Of a stretch of 64,000 nt of DNA, positions 16,802-25,797 are shown in pieces. A program made the position numbers and the translations under genes. The notes under the pieces are model-generated. The model was not told the DNA's origin, searched no databases, and saw only the letters and a list, made by a program, of their open reading frames with translations. Origin of the DNA: Pseudomonas fluorescens (GTDB taxonomy: Bacteria > Pseudomonadota > Gammaproteobacteria > Pseudomonadales > Pseudomonadaceae); contig NZ_CP012830.1 of the NCBI RefSeq assembly GCF_001307155.1, forward strand, positions 3,780,501-3,844,500, given 5' to 3'. How positions within the stretch are numbered: position 1 is the first letter of the stretch; each line of letters starts with the position of its first letter.

Positions 16802-18277
16802 TCAGCTGCCGAGTGCCTTCGATGCCAGCCAGAACAGGCCGGCCGACAGGGCCACCGTTGCTGGCAGGGTCAGGACCCAGGCCAGCAGGATGGTTTTCAC
16901 GGTGCCGCCTTGCAGGCCGCTTTTGTTGGCGATCATGGTCCCGGCCACACCCGAAGACAGCACGTGGGTGGTCGATACCGGCAGGCTGAAGATGTTCGCC
17001 AGGCCGATCATGCCCGCCGTGGTGATTTGTGCCGACATGCCTTGAGCGTAAGTCATGCCTTGCTTGCCGATTTTCTCGCCGATGGTCAGTACCACGCGTT
17101 TCCAGCCAACCATGGTGCCCAGTCCGAGTGCCAGGGCGACCGCCAGAATCACCCAGAACGGGGCATATTCGGTGGTGGTGGTCAGGTCTTTGCGCAGTTT
17201 GTCCAGGTCAGCCTTTTCGCGGGCATCGAGGCCAGGCAACTTGCCGACCTTTTTCGCCGTATCGTCCAGGCAGAGCAGGTAGCGACGCACTTCAATGCGG
17301 CTTTCTTGCGACAGCGAGTGGTAGTCCGCTACACCCTTGAGGGTGCCGAGCAGGGCGGTAATGGTCGGTTCGGTCTGTTGCGGGTTGCAGCGGAATTTCT
17401 CCGGCAAATCGCCATCCAGGCTTTTGCCCAAGGCCAGGAACTCGCCCAGGGTATCGGCATTACGCTTATAGAACTGGCTCAGGTGCAGGGTCGCATCGCG
17501 AGTCCGCTCGATCTGGTAGGTGGTGCTGCTCAGGTCGAGTACGAACTGGGCCGGCACGATACCGATCAATACCAGCATGATCAGGCCGATGCCTTTCTGG
17601 CCATCGTTGGAGCCGTGAACAAAGCTGACAGCCATTGCCGAGATCACCAGAACCAGGCGGTTCCAGAACGGCGGGTGCTTCTTGTCGTCAAGCTTGCGGC
17701 GTTGGTCCGGTGTCTTGTGCATCTTGGACAGGGGACGCCACCATTTCAGGCCAACCAGCACCAGCGCGGCTACCAGGAAACCGGCTAATGGCGAGAACAC
17801 CAGCGAGGCGCCGATATCGATCGCTTTCTGCCAGTTGACACCGTCAGCCAATGGAATGTCGTTGATCAGGGCGTTCGCCAGGCCCACACCGAGGATCGAA
17901 CCGATCAAGGTATGGGAGCTTGAGGCCGGGATACCGAAGTACCAGGTCCCCAGGTTCCAGGTGATGGCCGCAGCGAGCAACGAGAACACCATCGCCAACC
18001 CGTGGCCGGTATTCACATTGATCAGCAGTTCCACCGGCAACAGGTGGACGATGGCATACGCCACGCCAACGCCGCCCAGCAATACGCCGAGGAAATTGAA
18101 CACACCGGAAAAGAACACTGCCAGATGAGGCGGCATGGCTTTGGTGTAGATAACAGTGGCAACCGCGTTAGCGGTGTCATGAAAGCCGTTGATGAACTCG
18201 AAGGCGAGGACAAAGGCCAGGGCGAGCAAGAGGCTCACAAGCACCCAAGCATCCAGTCCGCTGAATAAATCGATCAT
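16802..18277 (-). CDS. pitA: Low-affinity inorganic phosphate transporter, PiT family
   Basis: Inner-membrane proton-coupled symporter for (metal-)phosphate, 491 residues. Both PiT signatures are present in inverted halves: FEFINGFHDTANAVATVIYT near residues 26-45 and FVHGSNDGQKGIGLI in the second half. Between them lies a long hydrophilic loop (about residues 240-360), as in E. coli PitA (499 residues). The last helices contain GLANIFSLPVSTTHVLSSGV. It is a single gene with its own terminator. I see no Pho box in the 370 bases upstream, which fits a constitutive transporter. Confidence 0.93.
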   Translation of the reverse strand: MIDLFSGLDAWVLVSLLLALAFVLAFEFINGFHDTANAVATVIYTKAMPPHLAVFFSGVFNFLGVLLGGVGVAYAIVHLLPVELLINVNTGHGLAMVFSLLAAAITWNLGTWYFGIPASSSHTLIGSILGVGLANALINDIPLADGVNWQKAIDIGASLVFSPLAGFLVAALVLVGLKWWRPLSKMHKTPDQRRKLDDKKHPPFWNRLVLVISAMAVSFVHGSNDGQKGIGLIMLVLIGIVPAQFVLDLSSTTYQIERTRDATLHLSQFYKRNADTLGEFLALGKSLDGDLPEKFRCNPQQTEPTITALLGTLKGVADYHSLSQESRIEVRRYLLCLDDTAKKVGKLPGLDAREKADLDKLRKDLTTTTEYAPFWVILAVALALGLGTMVGWKRVVLTIGEKIGKQGMTYAQGMSAQITTAGMIGLANIFSLPVSTTHVLSSGVAGTMIANKSGLQGGTVKTILLAWVLTLPATVALSAGLFWLASKALGS

Positions 18278-18653
18278 GAAGGTTTTCTGACCCGGTCATA
18301 AGGGGGCGCGATTATGCCAGAAAACCCTGCTAATCAATGCACTTGCTGCTCATCGGTTACATTCTTCAACGAATTAGTGTGTAACAAGGCCCTAAGTCCC
18401 AGCGTTGCCGTAGGTTTTTCAAGCCTTTGATTTCATTGGGTGTTGTGGCGCACGCCGGCATTTCAGCGACTTCGATGGGAGGCCGAACGGGGTGTGTGAA
18501 ATATCTGTAAGGAGGGCCAGCCAAGCGCCAATAACCTCATCCGGTAGGAGTGAGGTGGCAATCGCCGGCTTTTAGCAGGCGCGATATGGGACGCCATTTC
18601 ATTCAGCGTGTAGCTGAAGGTGACGCAGGCCCTGAAAACTCAAACCTTCGCGA
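18278..18653. other. Intergenic region upstream of pitA
   Basis: About 375 bases with no convincing ORF. It contains the pitA promoter region and a GC-rich stretch near 18490-18600. No repeat family or operator was recognised. Confidence 0.5.
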
Positions 18654-18854
18654 TTATGGCTCTTCGGCTTTGAGTTCCTTTTCCATCTTCTGCAGTTCCT
18701 GGGTAAAGGCCTGATCGAGGATGCTGGCGCGTTTACGCCAAGGTTTGCGTTCCGGGTCGGGCTGAGCGGCGTAGGTGGTGACTTCCCCGCCGTAAACTTC
18801 CTTGTAACGTTGTTCCTGGCGCTCAAGTTCCGCGCGCAGTTCTTCTTTCGTCAC
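18654..18854 (-). CDS. Small conserved hydrophilic protein, 66 residues
   Basis: Starts at GTG 18852-18854 (VTKEELRAELERQEQRYKEV), where TTAGGTAAC gives a ribosome-binding site at the right distance; the longer in-frame Met at 18902 lacks one. The protein is almost all charged helix, with a central AAQPDPERKPWRKR segment and a C-terminal helix ending EKELKAEEP. The function is unknown; I recall similar short proteins in Pseudomonas. The start lies four bases after the stop of the upstream ORF, and the AGG of that ORF's last codon serves as its Shine-Dalgarno sequence. Confidence 0.7.
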   Translation of the reverse strand: MTKEELRAELERQEQRYKEVYGGEVTTYAAQPDPERKPWRKRASILDQAFTQELQKMEKELKAEEP

Positions 18855-18858
18855 AGTG

Positions 18859-19164
18859 TTACCTAATTGAGTTGAGATAAATTCTGGTGATACGCACTGC
18901 ATTCGTTGTGTCGGTCACACGACTCTCGAGCAGAGTGTCCGGGAAGACACCCATTGCGACAGCGTTGTGCTTGACAGCTTCCTTCGTGCAGGCGGCCACG
19001 GCACCAGAGTAGAACCACTGACGTAGCATCAGTTTCTTTGTTTTTTGCAAACGCATGGGTCGGGCATTCGAAATGAGCGTCAGGCGTTTGCCAGCAGGAA
19101 GCAGGGTTGAAACCTCGCGCTGCCTGAGTGATTGGATCCCGTAGTTGCCAACAAGCACGGTCAT
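18859..19164 (-). CDS. Hypothetical protein, about 101 residues
   Basis: Unrecognised ORF. It starts at ATG 19162-19164 (MTVLVGNYGIQSLRQREVST; a GTG lies one codon before) and ends in NSIR-TAA, four bases before the start of the 66-residue gene. The middle is basic (ARPMRLQKTKKLMLRQWF). Base composition is lower in GC than the neighbours. There is no clear ribosome-binding site, and a TATAAT sits about 10 bases before the start, so a near-leaderless mRNA is possible. The tight coupling to the next gene is the best argument that it is real. Confidence 0.45.
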   Translation of the reverse strand: MTVLVGNYGIQSLRQREVSTLLPAGKRLTLISNARPMRLQKTKKLMLRQWFYSGAVAACTKEAVKHNAVAMGVFPDTLLESRVTDTTNAVRITRIYLNSIR

Positions 19165-19565
19165 CACTGAGTTGCATTATAGCGACCGATTGGCAGAACA
19201 CTATCTCGAATAACTTAAAAGTGCTTCGTTCTGTGAATTTGTGTTGTTACCCGCAAGTCGTGTGTGCAGTGCACTTTGGGGCAACGTCTTTAACAAGCCC
19301 ATTTCCTGGCGCCATTAAGTCGTACAAGTTGAGTGGATTAGAACGTGGTTGTTATTCAGTGTCAGCTAAAGTGTCAAAATCTGTAATGAACGGTTCCCGG
19401 TCTTATCGGAAAATGTACCGCAGGCCTTATGCCATTGGGTCGTGCGTCGGTTGATTGCGATTATCGATTAATGGTTCGATAATCGCCCAACCTTGGCTGC
19501 CGATGCTTGTACACAAGCTCCGGAGCAGCTTGTAATAGCTATCGAACTCTGGGGAATGACCTGAA
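19165..19565. other. pcaR upstream region
   Basis: About 400 bases of lower GC without a convincing ORF. It holds the PcaR-type operator at 19457-19486, which must lie close to the pcaR promoter. A CAAGCTCCGGAGCAGCTTG palindrome lies at 19513-19531. Nothing else was recognised. Confidence 0.5.
19457..19486. promoter_or_regulatory. PcaR-type operator before pcaR
   Basis: Inverted repeat GCGATTATCGA (19457-19467) and TCGATAATCGC (19476-19486) with an 8-base spacer. The right arm with its preceding bases, GTTCGATAATCGC, matches the site that I remember for P. putida PcaR. It predicts autoregulation. Confidence 0.75.
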
Positions 19566-20408
19566 ATGAACGATCAATTGCGCAATTCCTTTGCTTCAGT
19601 GGCGCCGCCGATCGTTGCTTCGCCGGCCAAGCGGATTCAGGCATTCACTGGCGATCCGGACTTCATGACCTCCCTGGCCCGTGGTCTGGCGGTGGTGCAA
19701 GCCTTCCAGGAGCGCAAGCGGCATCTGACCATCGCGCAAATCAGCCACCGTACGGAAATACCCCGCGCTGCCGTACGCCGTTGCCTGCATACGCTGATCA
19801 AGCTCGGCTACGCAACCACCGATGGCCGAACCTATTCGCTGCTGCCCAAAGTCCTGACCCTTGGCCATGCCTATCTGTCCTCGACGCCGCTGGCGGTATC
19901 GGCCCAGCCTTATCTGGACCGCATGAGCGAACAACTGCACGAGGCGTGCAACATGGCCACGCTGGAGGGGGATGACATCTTGTACATCGCCCGTTCGGCA
20001 ACCACCCAGCGTTTGATCTCGGTCGATCTGTCGGTGGGCGGGCGTTTGCCGGCTTACTGCACCTCCATGGGGCGGATTCTTCTGGCCGCGCTGGACGATG
20101 CATCGCTGCACGATTACCTCGAACATGCCGAATTGCAGGCCAAGACCAGCCGCACCCTGCATACGCGCGAGTCATTGCTTGAATGTCTTCAGGAAGTTCG
20201 GCAGCAAGGCTGGTGCATTGTCGATCAGGAACTCGAGCAAGGCCTGCGCTCGATTGCCGTTCCGGTGTACGACGCTTCCGGTCAGGTGCTGGCTGCGCTG
20301 AATGTCAGTACACACGCTGGACGGGTCAGTCGCAATGAACTGGAGCAGCGCTTTTTGCCCGGGTTGTTGAGTGCCAGCCGTGAGTTGAGTGCCCAGCTGT
20401 TTGCGTAA
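19566..20408 (+). CDS. pcaR: IclR-family activator of protocatechuate catabolism, PcaR
   Basis: Transcription regulator of 280 residues that responds to beta-ketoadipate and activates pca genes. After a 30-residue N-terminal extension it has the IclR winged helix (SLARGLAVVQAFQ, HLTIAQISHRTEIPRAAVRR, LIKLGYATTDGRTYSLLPKV). The effector-binding domain follows (LHEACNMATLEGDDILYIAR, VGGRLPAYCTSMGRILLAAL). The PcaR assignment rests on position at the head of the pca cluster and on overall resemblance to PcaR/PobR-type IclR proteins. The ATG is preceded by CTGGGGAATGACCTGAA. Confidence 0.93.
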   Translation: MNDQLRNSFASVAPPIVASPAKRIQAFTGDPDFMTSLARGLAVVQAFQERKRHLTIAQISHRTEIPRAAVRRCLHTLIKLGYATTDGRTYSLLPKVLTLGHAYLSSTPLAVSAQPYLDRMSEQLHEACNMATLEGDDILYIARSATTQRLISVDLSVGGRLPAYCTSMGRILLAALDDASLHDYLEHAELQAKTSRTLHTRESLLECLQEVRQQGWCIVDQELEQGLRSIAVPVYDASGQVLAALNVSTHAGRVSRNELEQRFLPGLLSASRELSAQLFA

Positions 20409-20587
20409 GCTGTTCGGTAAACGCACAGAGTCGCGTTTGGCGAATTGACGCTGTTTCCCTTGCCTCATTAATGTCGCGGCAGCGTCATCCGCTGCTGTTG
20501 GCCACTGCTCCTGGCACCGGAAGACGACCGAATAATAATGAAGAGGCGATTGCCTGCGCGTATTCGCCTGCGCTTCTTGCCTGGGAT

Positions 20588-20595
20588 AAAAATAA
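20588..20595 (+). promoter_or_regulatory. Candidate Hfq/Crc (CA) motif at the pcaK start
   Basis: AAAAATAA fits AANAANAA and ends on the A of the pcaK ATG. In Pseudomonas such motifs over the start region allow Hfq with Crc to block translation when preferred carbon sources are present. This is a sequence match only. Confidence 0.45.
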
Positions 20596-21941
20596 TGAAC
20601 CAGCCTCAATCCGCTGTCGGGAACTGCCTCGATGTGCAGTCCTTTATCAATGCCCAACCGCTGTCGCGCTATCAATGGCGGGTGGTGATCCTGTGTTTCC
20701 TGATTGTGTTTCTCGATGGCCTGGACACCGCGGCCATGGGTTTTATCGCACCGGCGCTGTCCCAGGATTGGGGGATCGACCGCGCCAGCCTCGGCCCGGT
20801 GATGAGTGCCGCGCTGATCGGCATGGTCTTCGGCGCGCTGGGCTCAGGACCGCTGGCTGACCGTTTTGGACGAAAAATCGTACTGGTCGGCGCGGTACTG
20901 TTATTCGGCGCCTTCAGTCTGGCCTCGGCCTACAGCACGAATGTCGAGCAACTGCTGGTGCTGCGTTTCCTGACCGGGCTTGGCCTGGGCGCCGGCATGC
21001 CGAACGCCACCACGCTGCTGTCGGAGTACACCCCGGAGCGCAAAAAATCCCTGCTGGTGACCAGCATGTTCTGCGGCTTCAACCTGGGCATGGCCGGTGG
21101 CGGTTTCATCTCGGCCAAGCTGATCCCGGCGTTTGGCTGGCACAGCTTGTTGCTGATTGGCGGGGTTCTGCCGCTGATTCTCGGCGTGGTGCTGTTGCTG
21201 TGGCTGCCGGAGTCAGCGCGTTACCTGGTAGTGCGCAATCGCGGCACCGACAAAGTGCGCAAGGCGCTGGCGCCGATTGATCCGGCGACTATCGCCCAGG
21301 CGTCGAGTTTCAGCGTACCCGAACAAAAAACCGTGAAGGCCCGCAATGTGTTCGCGGTGATTTTCTCCGGCACTTACAGCACCGGCACGTTATTGCTGTG
21401 GCTGACCTATTTCATGGGGCTGGTCATCGTCTACCTGTTGACCAGTTGGCTGCCGACCCTGATGCGTGACAGCGGCGCGAGCATGGAGCAGGCGGCCTTC
21501 ATTGGTGCGCTGTTCCAGTTTGGCGGCGTGCTGAGTGCAGTGGCGGTGGGCTGGGCGATGGACCGGTTCAATCCGCACAAGGTGATCGGCACTTTCTACT
21601 TGTTGGCCGGAGTGTTTGCCTACGCGGTAGGGCAGAGCCTGGGCAACATCACGCTGCTGGCAACGTTGGTGCTGGTTGCCGGGATGTGCGTCAACGGCGC
21701 GCAATCGGCGATGCCATCGCTGGCGGCGCGCTTCTATCCAACTCAAGGTCGGGCCACGGGCGTGTCGTGGATGCTCGGGATTGGCCGATTCGGGGCGATT
21801 CTCGGCGCCTGGATGGGGGCGACATTGTTGGGCCTGGGCTGGAATTTCGAACAGGTGCTGACAGCCTTGGTGATTCCGGCCGCGTTGGCCACCACGGCGG
21901 TGGTGATCAAAGGCATGGTCAGCCATGCGGATGCGAATTGA
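20595..21941 (+). CDS. pcaK: 4-Hydroxybenzoate/protocatechuate transporter PcaK (MFS, AAHS family)
   Basis: Twelve-helix aromatic acid:H+ symporter, 448 residues, which equals the length that I recall for P. putida PcaK. The AAHS motif FLDGLDTAAMGFIAPALSQDWG lies in helix 1 and holds the conserved aspartate. The loop GPLADRFGRKIVLVGAVLLF is the MFS signature between helices 2 and 3. It imports 4-hydroxybenzoate and protocatechuate and is also needed for chemotaxis in P. putida. The start is at ATG 20595 with GGGATAA before it; the longer frame from 20538 is not supported. Confidence 0.92.
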   Translation: MNQPQSAVGNCLDVQSFINAQPLSRYQWRVVILCFLIVFLDGLDTAAMGFIAPALSQDWGIDRASLGPVMSAALIGMVFGALGSGPLADRFGRKIVLVGAVLLFGAFSLASAYSTNVEQLLVLRFLTGLGLGAGMPNATTLLSEYTPERKKSLLVTSMFCGFNLGMAGGGFISAKLIPAFGWHSLLLIGGVLPLILGVVLLLWLPESARYLVVRNRGTDKVRKALAPIDPATIAQASSFSVPEQKTVKARNVFAVIFSGTYSTGTLLLWLTYFMGLVIVYLLTSWLPTLMRDSGASMEQAAFIGALFQFGGVLSAVAVGWAMDRFNPHKVIGTFYLLAGVFAYAVGQSLGNITLLATLVLVAGMCVNGAQSAMPSLAARFYPTQGRATGVSWMLGIGRFGAILGAWMGATLLGLGWNFEQVLTALVIPAALATTAVVIKGMVSHADAN

Positions 21942-21946
21942 GTCGC

Positions 21947-22063
21947 GATCGTTCCCACGCTGAATGTTGATCGTTCCCATGCTCCGCGTAGGAATGCCTC
22001 AATGGACGCTCTTGGGACGCGGAGCGTCCCTGGCTGCATTCCCACGCGGAGCGTGGGAACGAT
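21947..22063. repeat. Palindromic GTTCCCACGC repeat
   Basis: Starts GATCGTTCCCACGC and ends GCGTGGGAACGAT, with GGACGCTCTTGGGACGCGGAGCGTCC inside. It forms one long imperfect inverted repeat between pcaK and pcaI. The same units recur in reduced form at 16653-16702. From memory it is a dispersed Pseudomonas repeat. Confidence 0.75.
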
Positions 22064-22079
22064 AGGGAGGCAACAATCT

Positions 22080-22111
22080 GTTCGATAAACGAACACTTAG
22101 TCGATTATCGG
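22080..22111. promoter_or_regulatory. PcaR-type operators before pcaI
   Basis: GTTCGATAAACGAAC (22080-22094, a perfect palindrome around the central A) and CGATTATCGG (22102-22111) lie 100-130 bases before pcaI. Both share the half-site of the pcaR operator. They predict PcaR activation of pcaIJF and probably pcaHG. Confidence 0.7.
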
Positions 22112-22213
22112 ATTGTTTGGGGTTTTTCGGCGGCTTAATCTTCAGTCATTCCGGCGCTGCTCATCGCGCTTTGTCCTCCACATCGGTTTACTGATAATCG
22201 GGAGTCCAACCCC

Positions 22214-23071
22214 ATGGCTGAAATCCTTTCGCTGCACGACGCGGTGAAGCAATTCGTCAACGACGGCGATACCGTCGCGCTTGAAGGCTTCACGCACTTG
22301 ATTCCGACCGCAGCGGGTCATGAAATCATTCGTCAGGGCAAGAAAGACCTGACGCTGGTGCGCATGACTCCTGACCTGGTCTACGACCAATTGATCGGTG
22401 CCGGTTGCGCTCGCAAGCTGATTTTCTCCTGGGGCGGTAACCCGGGTGTAGGCTCCCTGCACCGTCTGCGCGATGCCGTCGAGAAACAGTGGCCGCACGC
22501 GCTGGAAATCGAAGAGCACAGCCACGCCGACCTGGCCAATGCCTACGTTGCGGGCGCTTCCGGCCTGCCGTTCGCAGTGCTGCGGGCCTACGCCGGTTCC
22601 GACTTGCCGAAGGTCAACCCGTTGATCAAAAGCGTGACCTGCCCGTTCACCGGTGAAGTGCTGGCGGCGGTGCCATCGGTGCGCCCGGACGTCACGGTGA
22701 TCCACGCGCAGAAGGCCGATCGCAAGGGTAACGTCTTGCTCTGGGGCATTCTTGGGGTGCAGAAGGAAGCCGCATTGGCTGCCAAGCGCTGTATCGTCAC
22801 CGTTGAAGAAATCGTCGACGACCTGAAGGCGCCGATGAACGCCTGTGTCTTGCCGACCTGGGCCTTGAGTGCGGTCTGCCATGTGCCCGGTGGCGCGCAT
22901 CCGTCCTACGCCCACGGTTATACCGAGCGCGACAACCGCTTCTATCAGGCCTGGGATCCGATTGCCCGCGACCGTGAAACCTTCACCGCGTGGATCAACG
23001 AATACATCCACGGCAGTGCTGACTTCAGTGAATTCCAGGCCAAGCTGGCCAAAGCGTCGGAGGCTCAATAA
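22214..23071 (+). CDS. pcaI: 3-Oxoadipate CoA-transferase subunit A
   Basis: Alpha subunit of succinyl-CoA:beta-ketoadipate CoA-transferase, 285 residues. It activates beta-ketoadipate with CoA taken from succinyl-CoA. Family features are LHDAVKQFVNDGDTVALEGF at the N-terminus, the glycine-rich SWGGNPGVGSLHRLRDAVE and CPFTGEVLAAVPSVRPDVTV. It is the longer Pseudomonas type of the subunit, as in PcaI/CatI. The stop overlaps the pcaJ start (TAATG), so the two subunits are made together. Confidence 0.95.
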   Translation: MAEILSLHDAVKQFVNDGDTVALEGFTHLIPTAAGHEIIRQGKKDLTLVRMTPDLVYDQLIGAGCARKLIFSWGGNPGVGSLHRLRDAVEKQWPHALEIEEHSHADLANAYVAGASGLPFAVLRAYAGSDLPKVNPLIKSVTCPFTGEVLAAVPSVRPDVTVIHAQKADRKGNVLLWGILGVQKEAALAAKRCIVTVEEIVDDLKAPMNACVLPTWALSAVCHVPGGAHPSYAHGYTERDNRFYQAWDPIARDRETFTAWINEYIHGSADFSEFQAKLAKASEAQ

Positions 23072-23850
23072 TGGCTTACTCCACCAATGAAATGATGACC
23101 GTCGCCGCCGCTCGCCGCCTGAAGAATGGCTCGGTGTGCTTCGTCGGCATCGGCCTGCCGTCGAAAGCGGCCAACCTGGCGCGTCTGACTTCCTCTCCAG
23201 ATGTCGTCCTGATCTATGAATCGGGTCCGATCGGTGCCAAGCCGACGGTATTGCCGCTGTCGATCGGTGACGGCGAGTTGGCGGAAACCGCCGACACCGT
23301 CGTCCCGACCGGTGAGATTTTTCGCTACTGGTTGCAAGGCGGGCGCATTGACGTCGGTTTTCTCGGTGCTGCTCAGGTCGACCGTTTTGGCAACATCAAC
23401 ACCACCGTGGTCGGCGATTACCATCAGCCGAAAGTCCGCCTGCCGGGTGCCGGTGGTGCGCCGGAGATCGCCGGCTCGGCGAAAAGCGTGTTGATCATCC
23501 TCAAACAGTCGGCTCGCTCGTTTGTCGACAAACTCGACTTTATTACCTCGGTCGGTCATGGCGAAGGCGGCGACTCGCGCAAGCGTCTCGGCCTGCCGGG
23601 CGCCGGTCCCGTGGGGATCATCACCGACCTGTGCATCATGGAACCGGAAGCCGGCACCAACGAATTCGTGGTCACCGCGCTGCACCCGGGCGTGACCCGC
23701 GAGCAAGTGATCGCCGCCACTGGTTGGGCTGTCCGCTTTGCCGATCAGCTGGAGCACACCGCCGAACCGACCGCCATCGAATTGGCTGCGCTGCGTGATC
23801 TTGAAGCGCGTACCGCTGCCGCCCACGGCCAAGCACCGGGAGAAGCCTGA
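23071..23850 (+). CDS. pcaJ: 3-Oxoadipate CoA-transferase subunit B
   Basis: Beta subunit of the CoA-transferase, 259 residues. It supplies the catalytic glutamate that forms the glutamyl-CoA intermediate: in this family Glu lies in the segment LIYESGPIGAKP (about residues 48-59). GAAQVDRFGNINTTVVGDYH is typical of the substrate-binding face. The start overlaps pcaI, and its TGA overlaps the pcaF ATG. Confidence 0.95.
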   Translation: MAYSTNEMMTVAAARRLKNGSVCFVGIGLPSKAANLARLTSSPDVVLIYESGPIGAKPTVLPLSIGDGELAETADTVVPTGEIFRYWLQGGRIDVGFLGAAQVDRFGNINTTVVGDYHQPKVRLPGAGGAPEIAGSAKSVLIILKQSARSFVDKLDFITSVGHGEGGDSRKRLGLPGAGPVGIITDLCIMEPEAGTNEFVVTALHPGVTREQVIAATGWAVRFADQLEHTAEPTAIELAALRDLEARTAAAHGQAPGEA

Positions 23851-25052
23851 TGCGCGAGGTTTATATCTGCGATGCGATTCGCACACCGATCGGCCGTTTT
23901 GGCGGTGGTTTGTCGGCGGTTCGCGCTGACGATCTGGCTGCCGTACCGATCAAGGCGCTGATGGAGCGCAACCCGAGCGTCGATTGGAGCGCCGTGGACG
24001 AAGTGTTCCTCGGTTGCGCCAACCAGGCCGGCGAAGACAACCGTAACGTGGCGCGCATGGCATTGCTGCTGGCCGGGTTGCCGGACAGCATTCCCGGCGT
24101 GACCCTCAATCGCCTGTGCGCTTCGGGCATGGACGCCATCGGCACGGCGTTCCGGGCAATTGCCAGCGGTGAGATGGAGCTGGCGATTGCCGGTGGTGTC
24201 GAGTCGATGTCCCGCGCACCGTTCGTGATGGGCAAGGCCGATGCAGCGTTCTCGCGCAACATGAAACTGGAAGACACCACCATCGGCTGGCGCTTCATCA
24301 ACCCGTTGATGAAGGCTCAATACGGCGTCGACGCGATGCCGCAGACGGCCGATAACGTGGCCGACGATTACGCGGTTTCCCGCGCCGATCAGGATTCTTT
24401 CGCACTGCGCAGTCAGCAACGGACGGCAGCCGCGCAAGCTGCCGGCTATTTCGCCGAAGAAATCGTCCCGGTGCGCATTGCCCACAAGAAGGGCGAAAGC
24501 GTGGTCGAGCAGGACGAACATCCGCGCGCTGACACCACTCTGGAAACCCTGAGCAAACTCAAACCGGTCAACGGCCCGGACAAAACCGTCACCGCTGGCA
24601 ACGCCTCAGGCGTGAACGACGGTGCCGCGGCGCTGATTCTCGCATCTGCCGAAGCGGTGAAAAAACACGGTCTGACCGCCCGCGCTCGGGTATTGGGCAT
24701 GGCCAGCGCTGGTGTTGCGCCGCGAGTGATGGGCATCGGCCCGGTGCCGGCGGTGCGCAAGTTGACCGAACGGCTGGGCGTGGCGGTCAGCGATTTCGAT
24801 GTGATCGAACTCAATGAAGCCTTTGCCAGCCAGGGCCTGGCGGTGTTGCGTGAACTCGGTCTGGCCGACGACGCAGCGCAGGTCAACCCGAACGGTGGCG
24901 CCATTGCGTTGGGTCATCCGTTGGGCATGAGTGGTGCGCGGCTGGTAATGACGGCGCTGCATCAGTTGGAAAAAACCGGCGGCAAGAAAGCGCTGGCGAC
25001 CATGTGCGTTGGCGTTGGCCAAGGGCTGGCACTGGCCATCGAACGGGTCTGA
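23850..25052 (+). CDS. pcaF: 3-Oxoadipyl-CoA thiolase
   Basis: Last enzyme of the pathway, 400 residues: cleaves beta-ketoadipyl-CoA to acetyl-CoA and succinyl-CoA. Thiolase hallmarks are all present: nucleophilic Cys in TLNRLCASGMDAIGTAF, the NEAFASQGLAVLRELG segment, the His in NPNGGAIALGHPLGMSGARL and the second Cys in ATMCVGVGQGLAL. The N-terminus REVYICDAIRTPIGRFGG matches PcaF/PhaD/PaaJ. Placement after pcaIJ favours PcaF. Confidence 0.95.
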   Translation: MREVYICDAIRTPIGRFGGGLSAVRADDLAAVPIKALMERNPSVDWSAVDEVFLGCANQAGEDNRNVARMALLLAGLPDSIPGVTLNRLCASGMDAIGTAFRAIASGEMELAIAGGVESMSRAPFVMGKADAAFSRNMKLEDTTIGWRFINPLMKAQYGVDAMPQTADNVADDYAVSRADQDSFALRSQQRTAAAQAAGYFAEEIVPVRIAHKKGESVVEQDEHPRADTTLETLSKLKPVNGPDKTVTAGNASGVNDGAAALILASAEAVKKHGLTARARVLGMASAGVAPRVMGIGPVPAVRKLTERLGVAVSDFDVIELNEAFASQGLAVLRELGLADDAAQVNPNGGAIALGHPLGMSGARLVMTALHQLEKTGGKKALATMCVGVGQGLALAIERV

Positions 25053-25070
25053 TGCGCCGCCGCGCTATCG

Positions 25071-25078
25071 AACAAGAA
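25071..25078 (+). promoter_or_regulatory. Candidate Hfq/Crc (CA) motif before pcaH
   Basis: AACAAGAA fits AANAANAA and lies directly before the GAGGAGG ribosome-binding site of pcaH (25081-25087). It may let Hfq/Crc repress synthesis of the ring-cleavage enzyme. Confidence 0.45.
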
Positions 25079-25091
25079 AAGAGGAGGTTTC

Positions 25092-25796
25092 ATGACTGAC
25101 AAGCCTGGTTACCGTCGCCCGCAAGCGGGCACCCAGCCGGAATATTTGCATCCGGCCTATCAATCGACCAATCGCCGTTCGCCGTCCAAGCCGTTGGTGT
25201 TTTTGCCTCACTCATTGTCGGAAATTACTGGCCCGACCATTGGCGCCGAGTCTCTGCAAGAACGGGATAACGACCTGACCGCCCAGCATCAGGGCGCGCC
25301 ATTGGGTGAGCGGATCATCATTCACGGCCGTGTGCTGGATGAGAACGGCCTGCCGGTGCCGGGGATTTTAGTGGAGATCTGGCAGGCCAACGCCGCTGGC
25401 CGCTACAACCATGACCGCGACCTGCATGACGCGCCGCTGGACCCGAACTTCACCGGCACCGGCCGCACCGTGACCGACGCCGATGGCTGGTACCAGTTCC
25501 AGACCATCAAGCCTGGTGCTTACCCGTGGGGCAACCACCACAATGCCTGGCGCCCCGCGCATATCCATTTCTCGCTGTTCGGGCCGAGCATTCTGACGCG
25601 CCTGGTGACGCAGATGTACTTCCCCGGTGATCCGTTGCTGGCCTACGACCCGATCTACAACTGCGTACCCGATACCAGCGCCAAGGAGCGCTTGATCGCC
25701 AGTTTCGACCTGGAAAAAACCATCCCGTCCTACGCCCTCGGTTATCGCTGGGATATCGTTTTGCGCGGCCGCGATGCCACGCCGATGGAGAAATAA
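25092..25796 (+). CDS. pcaH: Protocatechuate 3,4-dioxygenase beta subunit
   Basis: Catalytic subunit (234 residues) of the intradiol dioxygenase that opens protocatechuate to 3-carboxy-cis,cis-muconate. Iron ligands can be placed by motif: Tyr in AGRYNHDRDLHDAPLDPNFT, Tyr in GAYPWGNHHNAW and two His in RPAHIHFSLFG. The N-terminal part (RRPQAGTQPEYLHPAY, RSPSKPLVFLPHSLSEITGP) is typical of PcaH. GAGGAGG precedes the ATG. pcaG follows after one base, so the two subunits are coupled. Confidence 0.96.
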   Translation: MTDKPGYRRPQAGTQPEYLHPAYQSTNRRSPSKPLVFLPHSLSEITGPTIGAESLQERDNDLTAQHQGAPLGERIIIHGRVLDENGLPVPGILVEIWQANAAGRYNHDRDLHDAPLDPNFTGTGRTVTDADGWYQFQTIKPGAYPWGNHHNAWRPAHIHFSLFGPSILTRLVTQMYFPGDPLLAYDPIYNCVPDTSAKERLIASFDLEKTIPSYALGYRWDIVLRGRDATPMEK

Positions 25797-25797
25797 G

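Noticed and set aside
18863..19201. 112-codon minus-strand ORF overlapping the 101-residue ORF in another frame
   Set aside because: Rich in Cys, His and Arg like a shadow frame. The other frame ends in a way that couples to the next gene.
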